Positions 42,876 to 54,153 of a DNA stretch of 64,000 bases are shown here, one piece after another. Where the stretch lies: positions 60,166-124,165 of the forward strand of contig NZ_AVCK01000063.1 of the NCBI RefSeq assembly GCF_000747155.1, in the 5' to 3' direction. The DNA is from Arenimonas metalli CF5-1. GTDB taxonomy: Bacteria > Pseudomonadota > Gammaproteobacteria > Xanthomonadales > Xanthomonadaceae. The translations under genes were made by a program, and so were the position numbers. The notes beneath the pieces were generated by a model. It ran no database searches and was not told the DNA's origin. It worked only from the letters and a program-made list of their open reading frames with translations. Within the stretch, counting starts at the first letter, position 1. Each line of letters begins with the position of its first letter.

Positions 42876-43207
42876 TCCCCGCCCTCGCCGGCATCGCGCG
42901 GCGCTTCTGCCGCCGGCGGCGTCGCGCCCGCCGGCTCCACCACGCGGTAGAAGGTTTCACCGGGCTTGATCATGCCCAGCTCGCTGCGGGCGCGGTCCTC
43001 GACCGCGGCCTCGCCCGACTTGAGGTCCTCGACTTCGGCCGACAGCGCGTCGTTGCGCTGCTGCAGCCGCGCGTTCTCGCGCCGCTGGTCCGCCACGCGC
43101 TCTTCCAGCACCCGCGCCTCGCCGAGGGCGCCCTCGCCCAGCCACAGCTTGAACTGCAGGCCCGCGAGGGCCAGCAGCAGCAGGGCGAAGGGCCACCAGC
43201 GGCGCAA
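42872..43207 (-). CDS. ftsB: cell division protein FtsB
   Basis: Bitopic divisome protein, 111 residues. It has an N-terminal membrane helix (about 4-22, WWPFALLLLALAGLQFKLW), then a periplasmic coiled coil (EERVADQRRENARLQQRNDA) and the conserved ARSELGMIKPGETFYRV. The C-terminal tail is Pro/Ala/Glu-rich. It bridges FtsL and FtsQ. It lies between eno and ispD, its standard position. Confidence 0.95.
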   Translation of the reverse strand: MRRWWPFALLLLALAGLQFKLWLGEGALGEARVLEERVADQRRENARLQQRNDALSAEVEDLKSGEAAVEDRARSELGMIKPGETFYRVVEPAGATPPAAEAPRDAGEGGE

Positions 43208-43217
43208 GCGCGTCGGC

Positions 43218-44528
<1,311 letters not shown>

Positions 44529-44538
44529 TTACGTGTCC

Positions 44539-44642
44539 GAACGCGGATAAAGGCGGATGCGCGCGGATAAAAGCGGATGAATCAACTAAAATTTCAGGCT
44601 TTATCCGCTCTTATCCGCGCGCATCCGCCTTTATCCGCGTTC
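44539..44642. repeat. long inverted repeat of GCGGAT units
   Basis: A perfect 32-bp inverted repeat (44539-44570 with 44611-44642) starting GAACGCGGATAAAGGCGGAT, with an inner 40-base segment that is partly self-complementary. It is built from GCGGAT(AAA) units resembling the GATGAACACGGAT repeats in design but with different bases. It fills the kdsA-eno gap. Confidence 0.88.
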
Positions 44643-44647
44643 AATAC

Positions 44648-45484
44648 TCAGCGGTCGGTCATCTCGAGGAATCCGGCCTGCTTAGTAACGCGGTCGAGCT
44701 CCAGCAGGGTCGTGAGCAGCGCTTCCATTTTCGGCAGCGGCCAGGCATTGGGGCCGTCGGAAAGGGCCTTGTCCGGGTCCGGGTGGGTTTCCATGAAGAG
44801 GCCGCTGATGCCGACGGCCACCGCCGCGCGCGACAGCACCGGCACGAACTCGCGCTGGCCGCCGCTCTTGCCGCCCATGCCGCCGGGCAGCTGCACCGAA
44901 TGGGTGGCGTCGAACACCACCGGGCAGCCGGTGTCGCGCATCACGCTCAGCGAGCGCATGTCGGACACCAGGTTGTTGTAGCCGAAGCTGACGCCGCGCT
45001 CGCAGGCCATGATTTGCGTGTTGCCCGTGGCGCGCGCCTTGTCGGTGACGTGCTTCATCTCCCAGGGCGAGAGGAACTGGCCCTTCTTGATGTTCACCGG
45101 CTTGCCGGCGCTGGCGACCTTCTGGATGAAGTCGGTCTGGCGGCAGAGGAAGGCCGGCGTCTGCAGCACGTCCACCACCGAGGCCACTTCGTCCATCGGG
45201 GTGTATTCGTGCACGTCGGTGAGCACGGGCACGCCGAGCTGGCGCTTCACTTCGGCCAGCACCTTCAGGCCCGCTTCCATGCCGGGGCCGCGGAAGCTGG
45301 TGCCGGAGGTGCGGTTGGCCTTGTCGAAGCTGGACTTGAAGATGAAGTTGATGCCGAGCCGGCCGGTGATTTCCTTGAGCTGGCCGGCCACGTCGACCTG
45401 CAGCTGCTCGGATTCGATCACGCAGGGGCCGGCGATCAGGAAGAAGGGCTGGTCGAGTCCGACCTTGAAGCCGCAAAGATCCAT
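44648..45484 (-). CDS. kdsA: 2-dehydro-3-deoxyphosphooctonate aldolase
   Basis: Makes KDO-8-phosphate for lipopolysaccharide, 278 residues. Seen are [72 protein letters not shown] and [12 protein letters not shown]. The upstream AGGAGG ribosome site lies at the end of the palindromic repeat inside the pyrG 3' end, ten bases before the ATG. Confidence 0.97.
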   Translation of the reverse strand: MDLCGFKVGLDQPFFLIAGPCVIESEQLQVDVAGQLKEITGRLGINFIFKSSFDKANRTSGTSFRGPGMEAGLKVLAEVKRQLGVPVLTDVHEYTPMDEVASVVDVLQTPAFLCRQTDFIQKVASAGKPVNIKKGQFLSPWEMKHVTDKARATGNTQIMACERGVSFGYNNLVSDMRSLSVMRDTGCPVVFDATHSVQLPGGMGGKSGGQREFVPVLSRAAVAVGISGLFMETHPDPDKALSDGPNAWPLPKMEALLTTLLELDRVTKQAGFLEMTDR

Positions 45485-45487
45485 TAG

Positions 45488-47272
<1,785 letters not shown>

Positions 47273-47377
47273 TCAATGACTTGAAACGGCAGGCCGGCGG
47301 CCCCGCCTTGACCGACCGGGGCGCGACGCCCATCCTGCGGCCTCCCGCCGCCCTGCCCCACCCGAGCCCACCCCCGG

Positions 47378-49267
47378 ATGAACACCCGCTACAACGCCGC
47401 CGACATCGAAGTCCTCTCGGGCCTGGACCCGGTCAAGCGCCGCCCCGGCATGTACACCGACACCACCCGGCCGAACCACCTGGCCCAGGAAGTGATCGAC
47501 AACTCGGTGGACGAGGCGCTGGGCGGCCACGCGAAGACGGTCGAGGTGACGATCTTCGCCGACGGCAGCTGCGAGGTGATCGACGACGGCCGCGGCATGC
47601 CGGTCGACATCCACCCCGAGGAAAAGATCCCGGGCATCGAGCTGATCATGACCCGCCTGCATGCGGGCGGTAAGTTCAGCGGCAAGAACTACACCTTCTC
47701 CGGCGGCCTGCACGGCGTCGGCGTGAGCGTGGTGAACGCGCTGTCGAAGCGGGTCGAGGTGTTCATCCGGCGCGAAGGCCAGGAGCACCGGATGGAGTTC
47801 CGCGACGGCGACCGCAGCTCGGCGCTCGAGGTCGTGGGCACGGTGGGCAAGCGCAACACGGGTACCCGCCTGCGTTTCTGGCCGGATCCGAAGTACTTCG
47901 ACACCCCGAAGATCCACGCCAAGTCGCTGCGCCACCTGCTGCGCGCCAAGGCCGTGCTCTGCCCCGGCCTGACCGTGAAGCTGTACGACGAGGCCACCGG
48001 CGAGCGCAACGAGTGGTACTACGAGAACGGCCTGCGCGACTACCTGCGCGGCGAACTGGTGGGCCGCGAGCTGCTGCCGGCCGACCTGTTCGTGGGCCAC
48101 GTGGCCAAGGACACCGAGGTCGTGGACTGGGCCGTGGCCTGGGTGCCCGACGGCGAGCTGGTGCAGGAAAGCTATGTCAACCTGATCCCGACCGCGCAGG
48201 GCGGCACCCACGTCAACGGCCTGCGCTCGGGCTTCACCGACGCGCTGCGCGAGTTCTGCGACTTCCGCAACCTGCTGCCGCGCGGCGTGAAGCTGGCGCC
48301 CGAGGACGTCTGGGACCGCGTGAGCTACGTGCTCAGCATCAAGATGACCGACCCGCAGTTCAGCGGCCAGACCAAGGAGCGGCTGAGTTCGCGCCAGGCC
48401 GCGGCCTTCGTCGAGAACGCCTCGCACGATGCGTTCTCGCTCTGGCTGAACCAGCACGTCGAGACCGGCCTGCAGATCGCCCAGCTCGCCATCGACCGCG
48501 CCGCGGCGCGCCTGAAGACCGAGAAGCAGGTCACCCGCAAGAAGATCACCCAGGGCCCGGCCCTGCCCGGCAAGCTGGCCGACTGCATCAGCCAGGACCT
48601 GGGCCGCACCGAGCTGTTCCTGGTCGAGGGCGACTCGGCCGGCGGCAGCGCCCGACAGGCCCGCGACAAGGAGTTCCAGGCCATCCTGCCGCTGCGCGGC
48701 AAGATCCTGAACACCTGGGAAGTCGAATCCAGCGGCGTGCTGGCCTCGAACGAAGTGCACGACCTGGCCGTGGCCATCGGCTGCGACCCGGGCGTGGAGA
48801 ACATCGACGGCCTGCGCTACGGCAAGGTGATCATCCTGGCCGACGCCGACTCCGACGGACTGCACATCGCCACCCTGCTCTCGGCCCTGTTCCTGCGCCA
48901 TTTCCCGGCATTGGTGCGGGCCGGCAACATCTTCGTGGCGATGCCGCCGCTGTTCCGCGTGGACGTGGGCAAGCAGGTCTTCTACGCGCTGGACGAGGAA
49001 GAGAAGCGGATCCTGCTCGACCGGATTGAGAAAGAGAAGATCCGCGGCCAGGTCAACGTCACCCGCTTCAAGGGCCTGGGCGAAATGAACCCGGTGCAGC
49101 TGCGCGAATCCACCATCCACCCGGATACCCGCCGGCTGGTGCAGCTGACGGTCGACGACGCCGACGAGACCCGTTCGCTGATGGACATGCTGCTGGCCAA
49201 GAAGCGCGCCTCGGACCGCAAGGCCTGGCTGGAAGCCAAGGGCGACCTGGCCTCGCTCGAGGTCTGA
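47378..49267 (+). CDS. parE: DNA topoisomerase IV subunit B
   Basis: ATPase subunit of topoisomerase IV for chromosome decatenation, 629 residues. The GHKL ATPase has DNSVDEAL, DDGRGMPVDIH and GGLHGVGVSVVNALS. The TOPRIM domain has LVEGDSAGGSA, LPLRGKILNTWE and DADSDGLHIATLL. Length and the absence of the GyrB insert identify ParE. It diverges from pyrG with a 174-base spacer where I recognise no clear element. Confidence 0.96.
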   Translation: MNTRYNAADIEVLSGLDPVKRRPGMYTDTTRPNHLAQEVIDNSVDEALGGHAKTVEVTIFADGSCEVIDDGRGMPVDIHPEEKIPGIELIMTRLHAGGKFSGKNYTFSGGLHGVGVSVVNALSKRVEVFIRREGQEHRMEFRDGDRSSALEVVGTVGKRNTGTRLRFWPDPKYFDTPKIHAKSLRHLLRAKAVLCPGLTVKLYDEATGERNEWYYENGLRDYLRGELVGRELLPADLFVGHVAKDTEVVDWAVAWVPDGELVQESYVNLIPTAQGGTHVNGLRSGFTDALREFCDFRNLLPRGVKLAPEDVWDRVSYVLSIKMTDPQFSGQTKERLSSRQAAAFVENASHDAFSLWLNQHVETGLQIAQLAIDRAAARLKTEKQVTRKKITQGPALPGKLADCISQDLGRTELFLVEGDSAGGSARQARDKEFQAILPLRGKILNTWEVESSGVLASNEVHDLAVAIGCDPGVENIDGLRYGKVIILADADSDGLHIATLLSALFLRHFPALVRAGNIFVAMPPLFRVDVGKQVFYALDEEEKRILLDRIEKEKIRGQVNVTRFKGLGEMNPVQLRESTIHPDTRRLVQLTVDDADETRSLMDMLLAKKRASDRKAWLEAKGDLASLEV

Positions 49268-49634
49268 GCCGCCTGCCGCGCCGGCCGGCCCGCGCCGGCA
49301 CCCGGGCCGAAACCGTGACCCAGTCTCCAGAAATGTGACGCACCGCGTCACATTCCGCGCCCGCTCGCTCCCGAAATGCCGCCGTTCGTCGGCCCCGACG
49401 GGCGGCGATGGCCGGTATCGCGCCCGGACTGCGTCGGCCGCGAACCTTCACAAATGTGACGGAATCGCCATTTCCGAGCTCCGCCCGAACGGGACCCGGC
49501 GCGGCGGCGCCGTTGGCACGCTTCCTGCTTCCACCCTCCTGCCCGCAACTGCGCGCCCCTGGTCGGCCCTCCGGCCCGGATTGTCCAGCCACACCAAACC
49601 AACGCCTTCCGGCGCTAACCAAGGAAACCGCATC
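49268..49634 (+). promoter_or_regulatory. control region of the surface-fibre operon with TGTGACG palindrome
   Basis: This 367-base stretch holds no gene. It contains AATGTGACG (49332-49340), five bases, CGTCACATT (49346-49354), a perfect 9-bp inverted repeat. A further half-site copy AAATGTGACG lies at 49452-49461, 121 bases on. The arms resemble CRP/Clp half-sites, but the spacing between TGTGA and TCACA is nine bases instead of six, so another dimeric regulator is more likely. No clear -35/-10 pair was seen. Confidence 0.5.
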
Positions 49635-50201
49635 ATGAAGAACGTCCGTGCCATCCGAGGCCTTGCTCTGACCAGCCTGGCGTCCCTCGGCCTGATCGCT
49701 GTCACCCCCGCCTTCGCCGAGTCCGACTTCGACATCGGCACCGATCCGTCGGTCGCGGCCCGCGTCGACTTCGAGGTGGTGATCCCGCGCTTCATCTCGT
49801 TCCAGGTCGGCACCGCCGGCGCCAACGTGGACCTGGTCCAGTTCGACGTGGCCGATCCGAACAGCGGCACCGCGGTCGCCCGCAGCAACGGCGGCGCGCT
49901 CGACGTGGCCATCCTGGGCAACGTCGGCAACATCGAGATCACCACCACCACCACCCTGCTGCAGGATGCCGTGTCCGCCGACACCCTCGACTGGGCCGAG
50001 ATCGACACCACCAGCACCGACGCCGTGAACCTGCCGGCCCCGGTCCTGGGCAATGGTCCGATCGCCGCCGTCACCGTCACCCCGACGGCCGGCCGCATCG
50101 TCAACCGCAGCACCACCTGGAGCTACGAGTACGCCAACTCGGCGCTGGTCGGCGCCGGTACCTACGAGGGTACCGTCACCTACACCGCCTCGGCCCCGTA
50201 A
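49635..50201 (+). CDS. secreted beta-rich protein, putative major fibre subunit
   Basis: A 188-residue exported protein. It has a Sec signal peptide (about 1-28, ending AFA-ES), then an Asp/Thr/Val/Ala-rich mature part without cysteine. The C-terminus YEYANSALVGAGTYEGTVTY closely resembles that of the next gene. Amphipathic alternation at the end suggests a terminal beta-strand. An AAGGAA site precedes the ATG. As first gene before a strong intercistronic hairpin it could be the most abundant product, like a major pilin. I do not recognise the family and the role is inferred from the operon. Confidence 0.7.
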   Translation: MKNVRAIRGLALTSLASLGLIAVTPAFAESDFDIGTDPSVAARVDFEVVIPRFISFQVGTAGANVDLVQFDVADPNSGTAVARSNGGALDVAILGNVGNIEITTTTTLLQDAVSADTLDWAEIDTTSTDAVNLPAPVLGNGPIAAVTVTPTAGRIVNRSTTWSYEYANSALVGAGTYEGTVTYTASAP

Positions 50202-50225
50202 TCCAGGACCGCCCCGGGCAAGCTT

Positions 50226-50264
50226 CCATCGCGGCGCCACCCTCCGGGGCGGCCCGCGATGGAG
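50226..50264 (+). other. intercistronic stem-loop between subunit gene and rest of operon
   Basis: TCCATCGCGG (50226-50235) pairs perfectly with CCGCGATGGA (50255-50264), and the 19-base loop is itself GC-rich and partly paired. No U-tract follows. It could partly attenuate transcription or protect the upstream mRNA, giving excess first-gene product. Confidence 0.6.
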
Positions 50265-50283
50265 CCTCCCGAATCGCGCCGCC

Positions 50284-50922
50284 ATGCCCTTCCCCGCCGC
50301 CCTCCGACGACTGCTGGTACTGGCCGCCCTGGCCTGGGCGCCGGGCGCCGCCGCCTACATCGTGCCGATCGATGCCGGCGACGAAGCGGTGTACCTGCGC
50401 GTCGGCGACGGCACCTTCGTCGGCACCTACGCCAACGGCGGCACCCCGGTGGAAGGCGTCACCGGCGCCATCAGCCGCGTCAGCGTCACCGTGCCCCAGG
50501 CCAGCGTCGGCAACGGCACGCCCCAGGTGATGAGCGCCAACGGGCGGCTCACCAGCGACTGGGACAACTTCCTGTTCTGCGAGCCCGGCCAGCTCTACAT
50601 CGGCGGCTTCTACCGCCGGCCGAACAACGGCAACTTCAACGCCACCCTGAGCGTCACGGTGCCGGCCAACCTCGTCAACGAATCCGGCGACACCATCCCG
50701 ATGTCGCAGCTGAGCTGGACCTCCAGCGGCAATGGCGACGGCGCCGCCGCGCAGCCGATCCCGTCGGGCAGCTTCAACCCGGGGACCACGCCGTTCCCGA
50801 GCGAGACCTTCCGCCGCAACACCTGGCGCGAAAGCTGCCTCACCTTCCGCTACGCCAACAGCGCCGTCGTGCCCGGCGGCACCTACACTGCGCGCGTCAC
50901 CTTCACCCTGGCCTCGCCATGA
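50284..50922 (+). CDS. secreted beta-rich protein, putative minor subunit
   Basis: A 212-residue protein with signal peptide (about 1-21, ending GAAA). The mature chain contains two cysteines (LFCEPGQLYIGG and RESCLTFRY) that could form a disulfide, and ends FRYANSAVVPGGTYTARVTF, the same pattern as the preceding gene. The rest shows alternating hydrophobic strands (ISRVSVTVPQASVG, ATLSVTVPANLVNESG). It probably shares the fold of the first gene product. Its stop overlaps the next ATG by four bases. The family is not recognised. Confidence 0.68.
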   Translation: MPFPAALRRLLVLAALAWAPGAAAYIVPIDAGDEAVYLRVGDGTFVGTYANGGTPVEGVTGAISRVSVTVPQASVGNGTPQVMSANGRLTSDWDNFLFCEPGQLYIGGFYRRPNNGNFNATLSVTVPANLVNESGDTIPMSQLSWTSSGNGDGAAAQPIPSGSFNPGTTPFPSETFRRNTWRESCLTFRYANSAVVPGGTYTARVTFTLASP

Positions 50923-51380
50923 GCCTTCGCATCCTCGCCACGCTGGCGGTCCTGCTCGCCCTGCTTCTGCCGGCCGGCGCACGGGCCGAGCGCATCGACG
51001 ACAGCGGCACCCAGGTGCTGGGCAGCCTGGTGCGCCTGAAGTGGCAGAAGGCCGCGCCCCAGCCCGGCGAACCCAACCTGCTCGTCGGCCAGATCACCGT
51101 GCTGGTGCGCCTGGACATGTCTCCCTGGAAGGGCCGGCGTGGCCGCATCTACCACCAGCTGTCGCGCCAGGGGAACCCCGTCACCGTCAGCTGGACCACC
51201 CGCGGCGCGCTGCTGCCCGGCGAAGTGCGCGACGGCGAACGCACCCTCGTGTACGCCGGCCTGGTGACCCACGACCTGATCGAGGACACGTTCTTGCTCA
51301 CGCTGACCGCCAACGCCGACCAGCTCTCGCGCCTGGAGCAGCTGGAATTCAGCTTCGAATTCGAGCCGGAGGGCGGCTGA
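50919..51380 (+). CDS. small secreted protein of the fibre operon
   Basis: A 153-residue protein with a Sec signal peptide (about 1-23, ending ARA-ER). The mature part has strand-rich segments: LVGQITVLVRLDMSPWKGRR, GNPVTVSWTTRGALLPGEV and LVYAGLVTHDLIEDTFLLTL. No catalytic motif is recognised. Translational coupling on both sides (4-base overlap before, 1-base overlap after) argues for a stoichiometric part of the same assembly, perhaps an adaptor or minor subunit. Confidence 0.65.
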   Translation: MSLRILATLAVLLALLLPAGARAERIDDSGTQVLGSLVRLKWQKAAPQPGEPNLLVGQITVLVRLDMSPWKGRRGRIYHQLSRQGNPVTVSWTTRGALLPGEVRDGERTLVYAGLVTHDLIEDTFLLTLTANADQLSRLEQLEFSFEFEPEGG

Positions 51381-52171
51381 TGGACCTGCGCGCCTGGTTC
51401 CTGGCCGGCCTGGCCTGCATTGCCGCGGCGCCGTGGGCGGGCGCGGCCGCGCAGGGCTTCCAGGCGCAGATCTCGCCGCCCCGCTTCGAGGACACCGCCA
51501 AGCCAGGCACCGTGTATCGCAACGTGGTCGAGATCTCCAATGCCTCGCCCACGCCGATGCGCCTCACCGTCAGCACCGCGGACTGGGTGCTCGACGCCAC
51601 CGGCACCGCGCAGTTCTCCGGGCCGCTGGCGCCGGGCAGCTGCCGCCCGTGGACGGCGCTGGAAGCCACCCAGCTCGAAGTGCCGCCGAACGGCCGCCGC
51701 CGCTTCCGGTTCGAAGTGCGCGTGCCCGCGGACGCGACCGACGGCCAGTGCCGCTTCGGCCTGATGTTCGAGGGCGAGCCGACCTCCGTCGAAGGCATCG
51801 CGCTGCCCGTCGCGGGGCGCATCGGCGTGATCGTCTACCTGGATATCGGCAACGCACGCGCGGAGCTCGAGATCGCGGGCACCGCCACCCAGGTCGTCGC
51901 CGGCCAGACCCTCCCCGTGATCTCGGTCCGCAACACCGGCAACGCACACGCCAGGCTCAACGGCCTGCTCGATGCCATCGACGCGGCGGGCGAGCGCTGG
52001 ACGCTGCTGCCGGCGAGCTTGCCCATCCTTCCCGGCACCACCCGCGAGATCACGCTCACGCCCGTGGTCGCCGAGGGCGAACCGTCCACCCTCGCGTTCC
52101 CGGTGCGCATCACCGGGCGGCTGGATTGGCGGGACCTGCGCCTCGACGTCGACGCCAGCGCCGGCCAGTGA
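51380..52171 (+). CDS. periplasmic pilus-chaperone-like protein
   Basis: A 263-residue exported protein with signal peptide (about 1-24). The first domain resembles a PapD/FimC-type immunoglobulin fold: ISPPRFEDTAKPGTVYRNVV and EISNASPTPMRLTVSTADW. Two cysteines (GSCRPW, GQCRFG) lie where chaperone domain one could have a disulfide. The second half (ISVRNTGNAHARLNGLLDAI) looks like another beta-sandwich. It would guard the secreted subunits in the periplasm. The Arg/Lys anchor pair of classical chaperones was not identified with certainty. Confidence 0.68.
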   Translation: MDLRAWFLAGLACIAAAPWAGAAAQGFQAQISPPRFEDTAKPGTVYRNVVEISNASPTPMRLTVSTADWVLDATGTAQFSGPLAPGSCRPWTALEATQLEVPPNGRRRFRFEVRVPADATDGQCRFGLMFEGEPTSVEGIALPVAGRIGVIVYLDIGNARAELEIAGTATQVVAGQTLPVISVRNTGNAHARLNGLLDAIDAAGERWTLLPASLPILPGTTREITLTPVVAEGEPSTLAFPVRITGRLDWRDLRLDVDASAGQ

Positions 52172-54153
52172 GCAACATCCCGGCGCCCGCCCGCTCTTGC
52201 CTGGCCGTGGGGCTGGCGATCTCGATCCTCGCGCTCGATGCCCAGGCGCGTCCGCTTGCGCAGTCCGCGGAGGAAGCCGCCTGGCAGGACCAGGTGATCG
52301 CGCCCGAGGACCTCGAACCGCTGCCTCCCGACGAGGACGCCGGCTTCGATGCCGACGGCCTGCCGCGCTCCTTCCGCATGGAGCTGCTGATGAGCCGCAC
52401 CGAGCGCGGCGCGGAGACCTTCACCGAGACCGGCGCCAGCCTTGGCGGCTTCCGCGACACCGAGATGCACGGCACCTTCTCCCTCGACGCCACCGTGCAG
52501 CGCGCCGACGGCCGCCAGGGCCGGGACGCCGAATGGGGCGGCAAGGCCACGCTCTGGCAGCGCGGGCTGTACATGGACGGCGGCTGGCGCGCCAACAACG
52601 GCCTCGGCGTGCTCAACACGCCCTCGCCCGAGTTGCTCCGCCAGCAGTACCGCTTCTTCCTGCCCAGCGTGCCGTTCGCCGGCGCCAGCACCGAGTGGCT
52701 GCAGGGCCGCGACGACCTCCAGCTGCAGGCCTCGCTCGGCCGCGCCGGCGTCTTCAACGGTGCCCGGGTGGTGGGCTTCGAGCTCGCCGACGGCAACGTC
52801 GGCAGCGTCTCGGGCCAGTGGCGGCTCGACAGCCGCTGGCGGGCCGCGGCGTCCGTGCTCGCCACCGACGGCCGCATCGTGCCCGACGAACAGGGCGGCA
52901 CCTTCTTCCAGGACGGCCGCACCCGCGCCCTGCATGCCGCGACCGGCTGGGACGACGGCCGCAACTCCGTCAACACCAACCTGCAGGCCAGCAACGGCGA
53001 CTTCGGCAACGCCTGGGGCGCCTGGCTCGACGTGCAGCACGAGCGCGGGCGCTACACGCACAACTACGGCGCCTTCAACCTCCAGCCCGACCTGGCCTGG
53101 GGCGCGCAGCCGATCAACAACGACAACCGCGGCGCCTACTACCGCCTCAACTACCAGCACGCGCGCTGGACCTGGAACGCCGGCTTCGACCGCATCACCA
53201 GCATCAGCGGGGACACTTTCGACGGCTGGTACGGCACCGCGTTCGCGCGCTACCAGGCGAGCACCGCCACCGGCTACGGCGCCAGCGTGGCCCTGCGGGA
53301 CGCCGGCGACAGCGATGCACTGGCGACCCAGCTGTTCCTGGATCGAACCAACCGGTGGGGCAACAGCCGCGCACAGCTGGAGTACGCCGGCAGCACCGGC
53401 GGCGCCAAGGACGACAGCTGGCAGCTGTCGCTGGACCAGTCGCTGCAGCTCCAGCAGGGCAAGCGCCTGACGCTGACCGCGGCCTACGGCGAACTGTCCT
53501 ACGACGACCGTCCGGCCACCGGCACCTACTCGGTCGCGGCCTACGGCGGCATCGACCTCACCGATCGCCTGACGCTGGACGGCACCGCGCGCTGGACCCA
53601 GGGCGATGGCCCCGACGCCTTCCGCGGCGCCGACATCAACCTCAACCTGGCCTGGCGGGTCGCGAACCGCTGGTGGCTGGTGGCGACGCTCTATGAAAAC
53701 CGCGGCTCGCGCCGCTCGCCCTTCGTGATCGACCCGCTGGCGACCGAGCAGCCCTTCGTGAACCTGCCCCGCGACCGGTCGGTGTTCCTGAGCCTGCGCT
53801 ACGAGCGCCAGGCCGGCACCAGTGCCGCCGTGATCGGCGGCAACCCCGGCAGCGCCGCGGGCAGCGTGCAGGGCAGCGTGTTCCTGGACGAGAACGACGA
53901 CGGCCAGCGCTCCGCGTCCGAGCTGCCGGCCGCCAACGTCACCGTGCTGCTCGATGGCCGCTTCGCGGTGCGCACGGACAGCCAGGGCAATTTCGAATTC
54001 CCGCGCGTGGCCGTCGGCAGCCACCAGGTCGAGGTCGTCCCCGACAACCTGCCCCTGCCCTGGTTCCTCGACGAACAGGCCGACCGGCGATCCATCGAGG
54101 TCGTCGTGCGGGAAACCACGCGCGTCGACATCGGCGCGAGGCGCCAGCGATGA
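52168..54153 (+). CDS. outer-membrane barrel with SdrD_B-like C-terminus, usher-like
   Basis: A 661-residue protein starting at GTG 52168, with a signal peptide (about 1-28). Residues about 60-540 are a long series of alternating aromatic/hydrophobic strands (LTLTAAYGELSYDD, YYRLNYQHARWTWNAGFD, LNLAWRVANRWWLVATLYEN) typical of an outer-membrane beta-barrel. From about 565 a domain like SdrD_B/carboxypeptidase-regulatory follows: GSVFLDENDDGQR, TDSQGNFEFPRV and LPLPWFLDE. Ushers of some alternative chaperone-usher systems end in such a domain. It is shorter than classical ushers (about 800) and I do not see a plug domain. Channel function is inferred. Confidence 0.68.
   Translation: MSNIPAPARSCLAVGLAISILALDAQARPLAQSAEEAAWQDQVIAPEDLEPLPPDEDAGFDADGLPRSFRMELLMSRTERGAETFTETGASLGGFRDTEMHGTFSLDATVQRADGRQGRDAEWGGKATLWQRGLYMDGGWRANNGLGVLNTPSPELLRQQYRFFLPSVPFAGASTEWLQGRDDLQLQASLGRAGVFNGARVVGFELADGNVGSVSGQWRLDSRWRAAASVLATDGRIVPDEQGGTFFQDGRTRALHAATGWDDGRNSVNTNLQASNGDFGNAWGAWLDVQHERGRYTHNYGAFNLQPDLAWGAQPINNDNRGAYYRLNYQHARWTWNAGFDRITSISGDTFDGWYGTAFARYQASTATGYGASVALRDAGDSDALATQLFLDRTNRWGNSRAQLEYAGSTGGAKDDSWQLSLDQSLQLQQGKRLTLTAAYGELSYDDRPATGTYSVAAYGGIDLTDRLTLDGTARWTQGDGPDAFRGADINLNLAWRVANRWWLVATLYENRGSRRSPFVIDPLATEQPFVNLPRDRSVFLSLRYERQAGTSAAVIGGNPGSAAGSVQGSVFLDENDDGQRSASELPAANVTVLLDGRFAVRTDSQGNFEFPRVAVGSHQVEVVPDNLPLPWFLDEQADRRSIEVVVRETTRVDIGARRQR

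Noticed and set aside
49332..49354. CRP/Clp binding site
   Set aside because: The half-sites TGTGA and TCACA are nine bases apart instead of six, so the geometry does not fit. It is kept only as an unknown palindrome.
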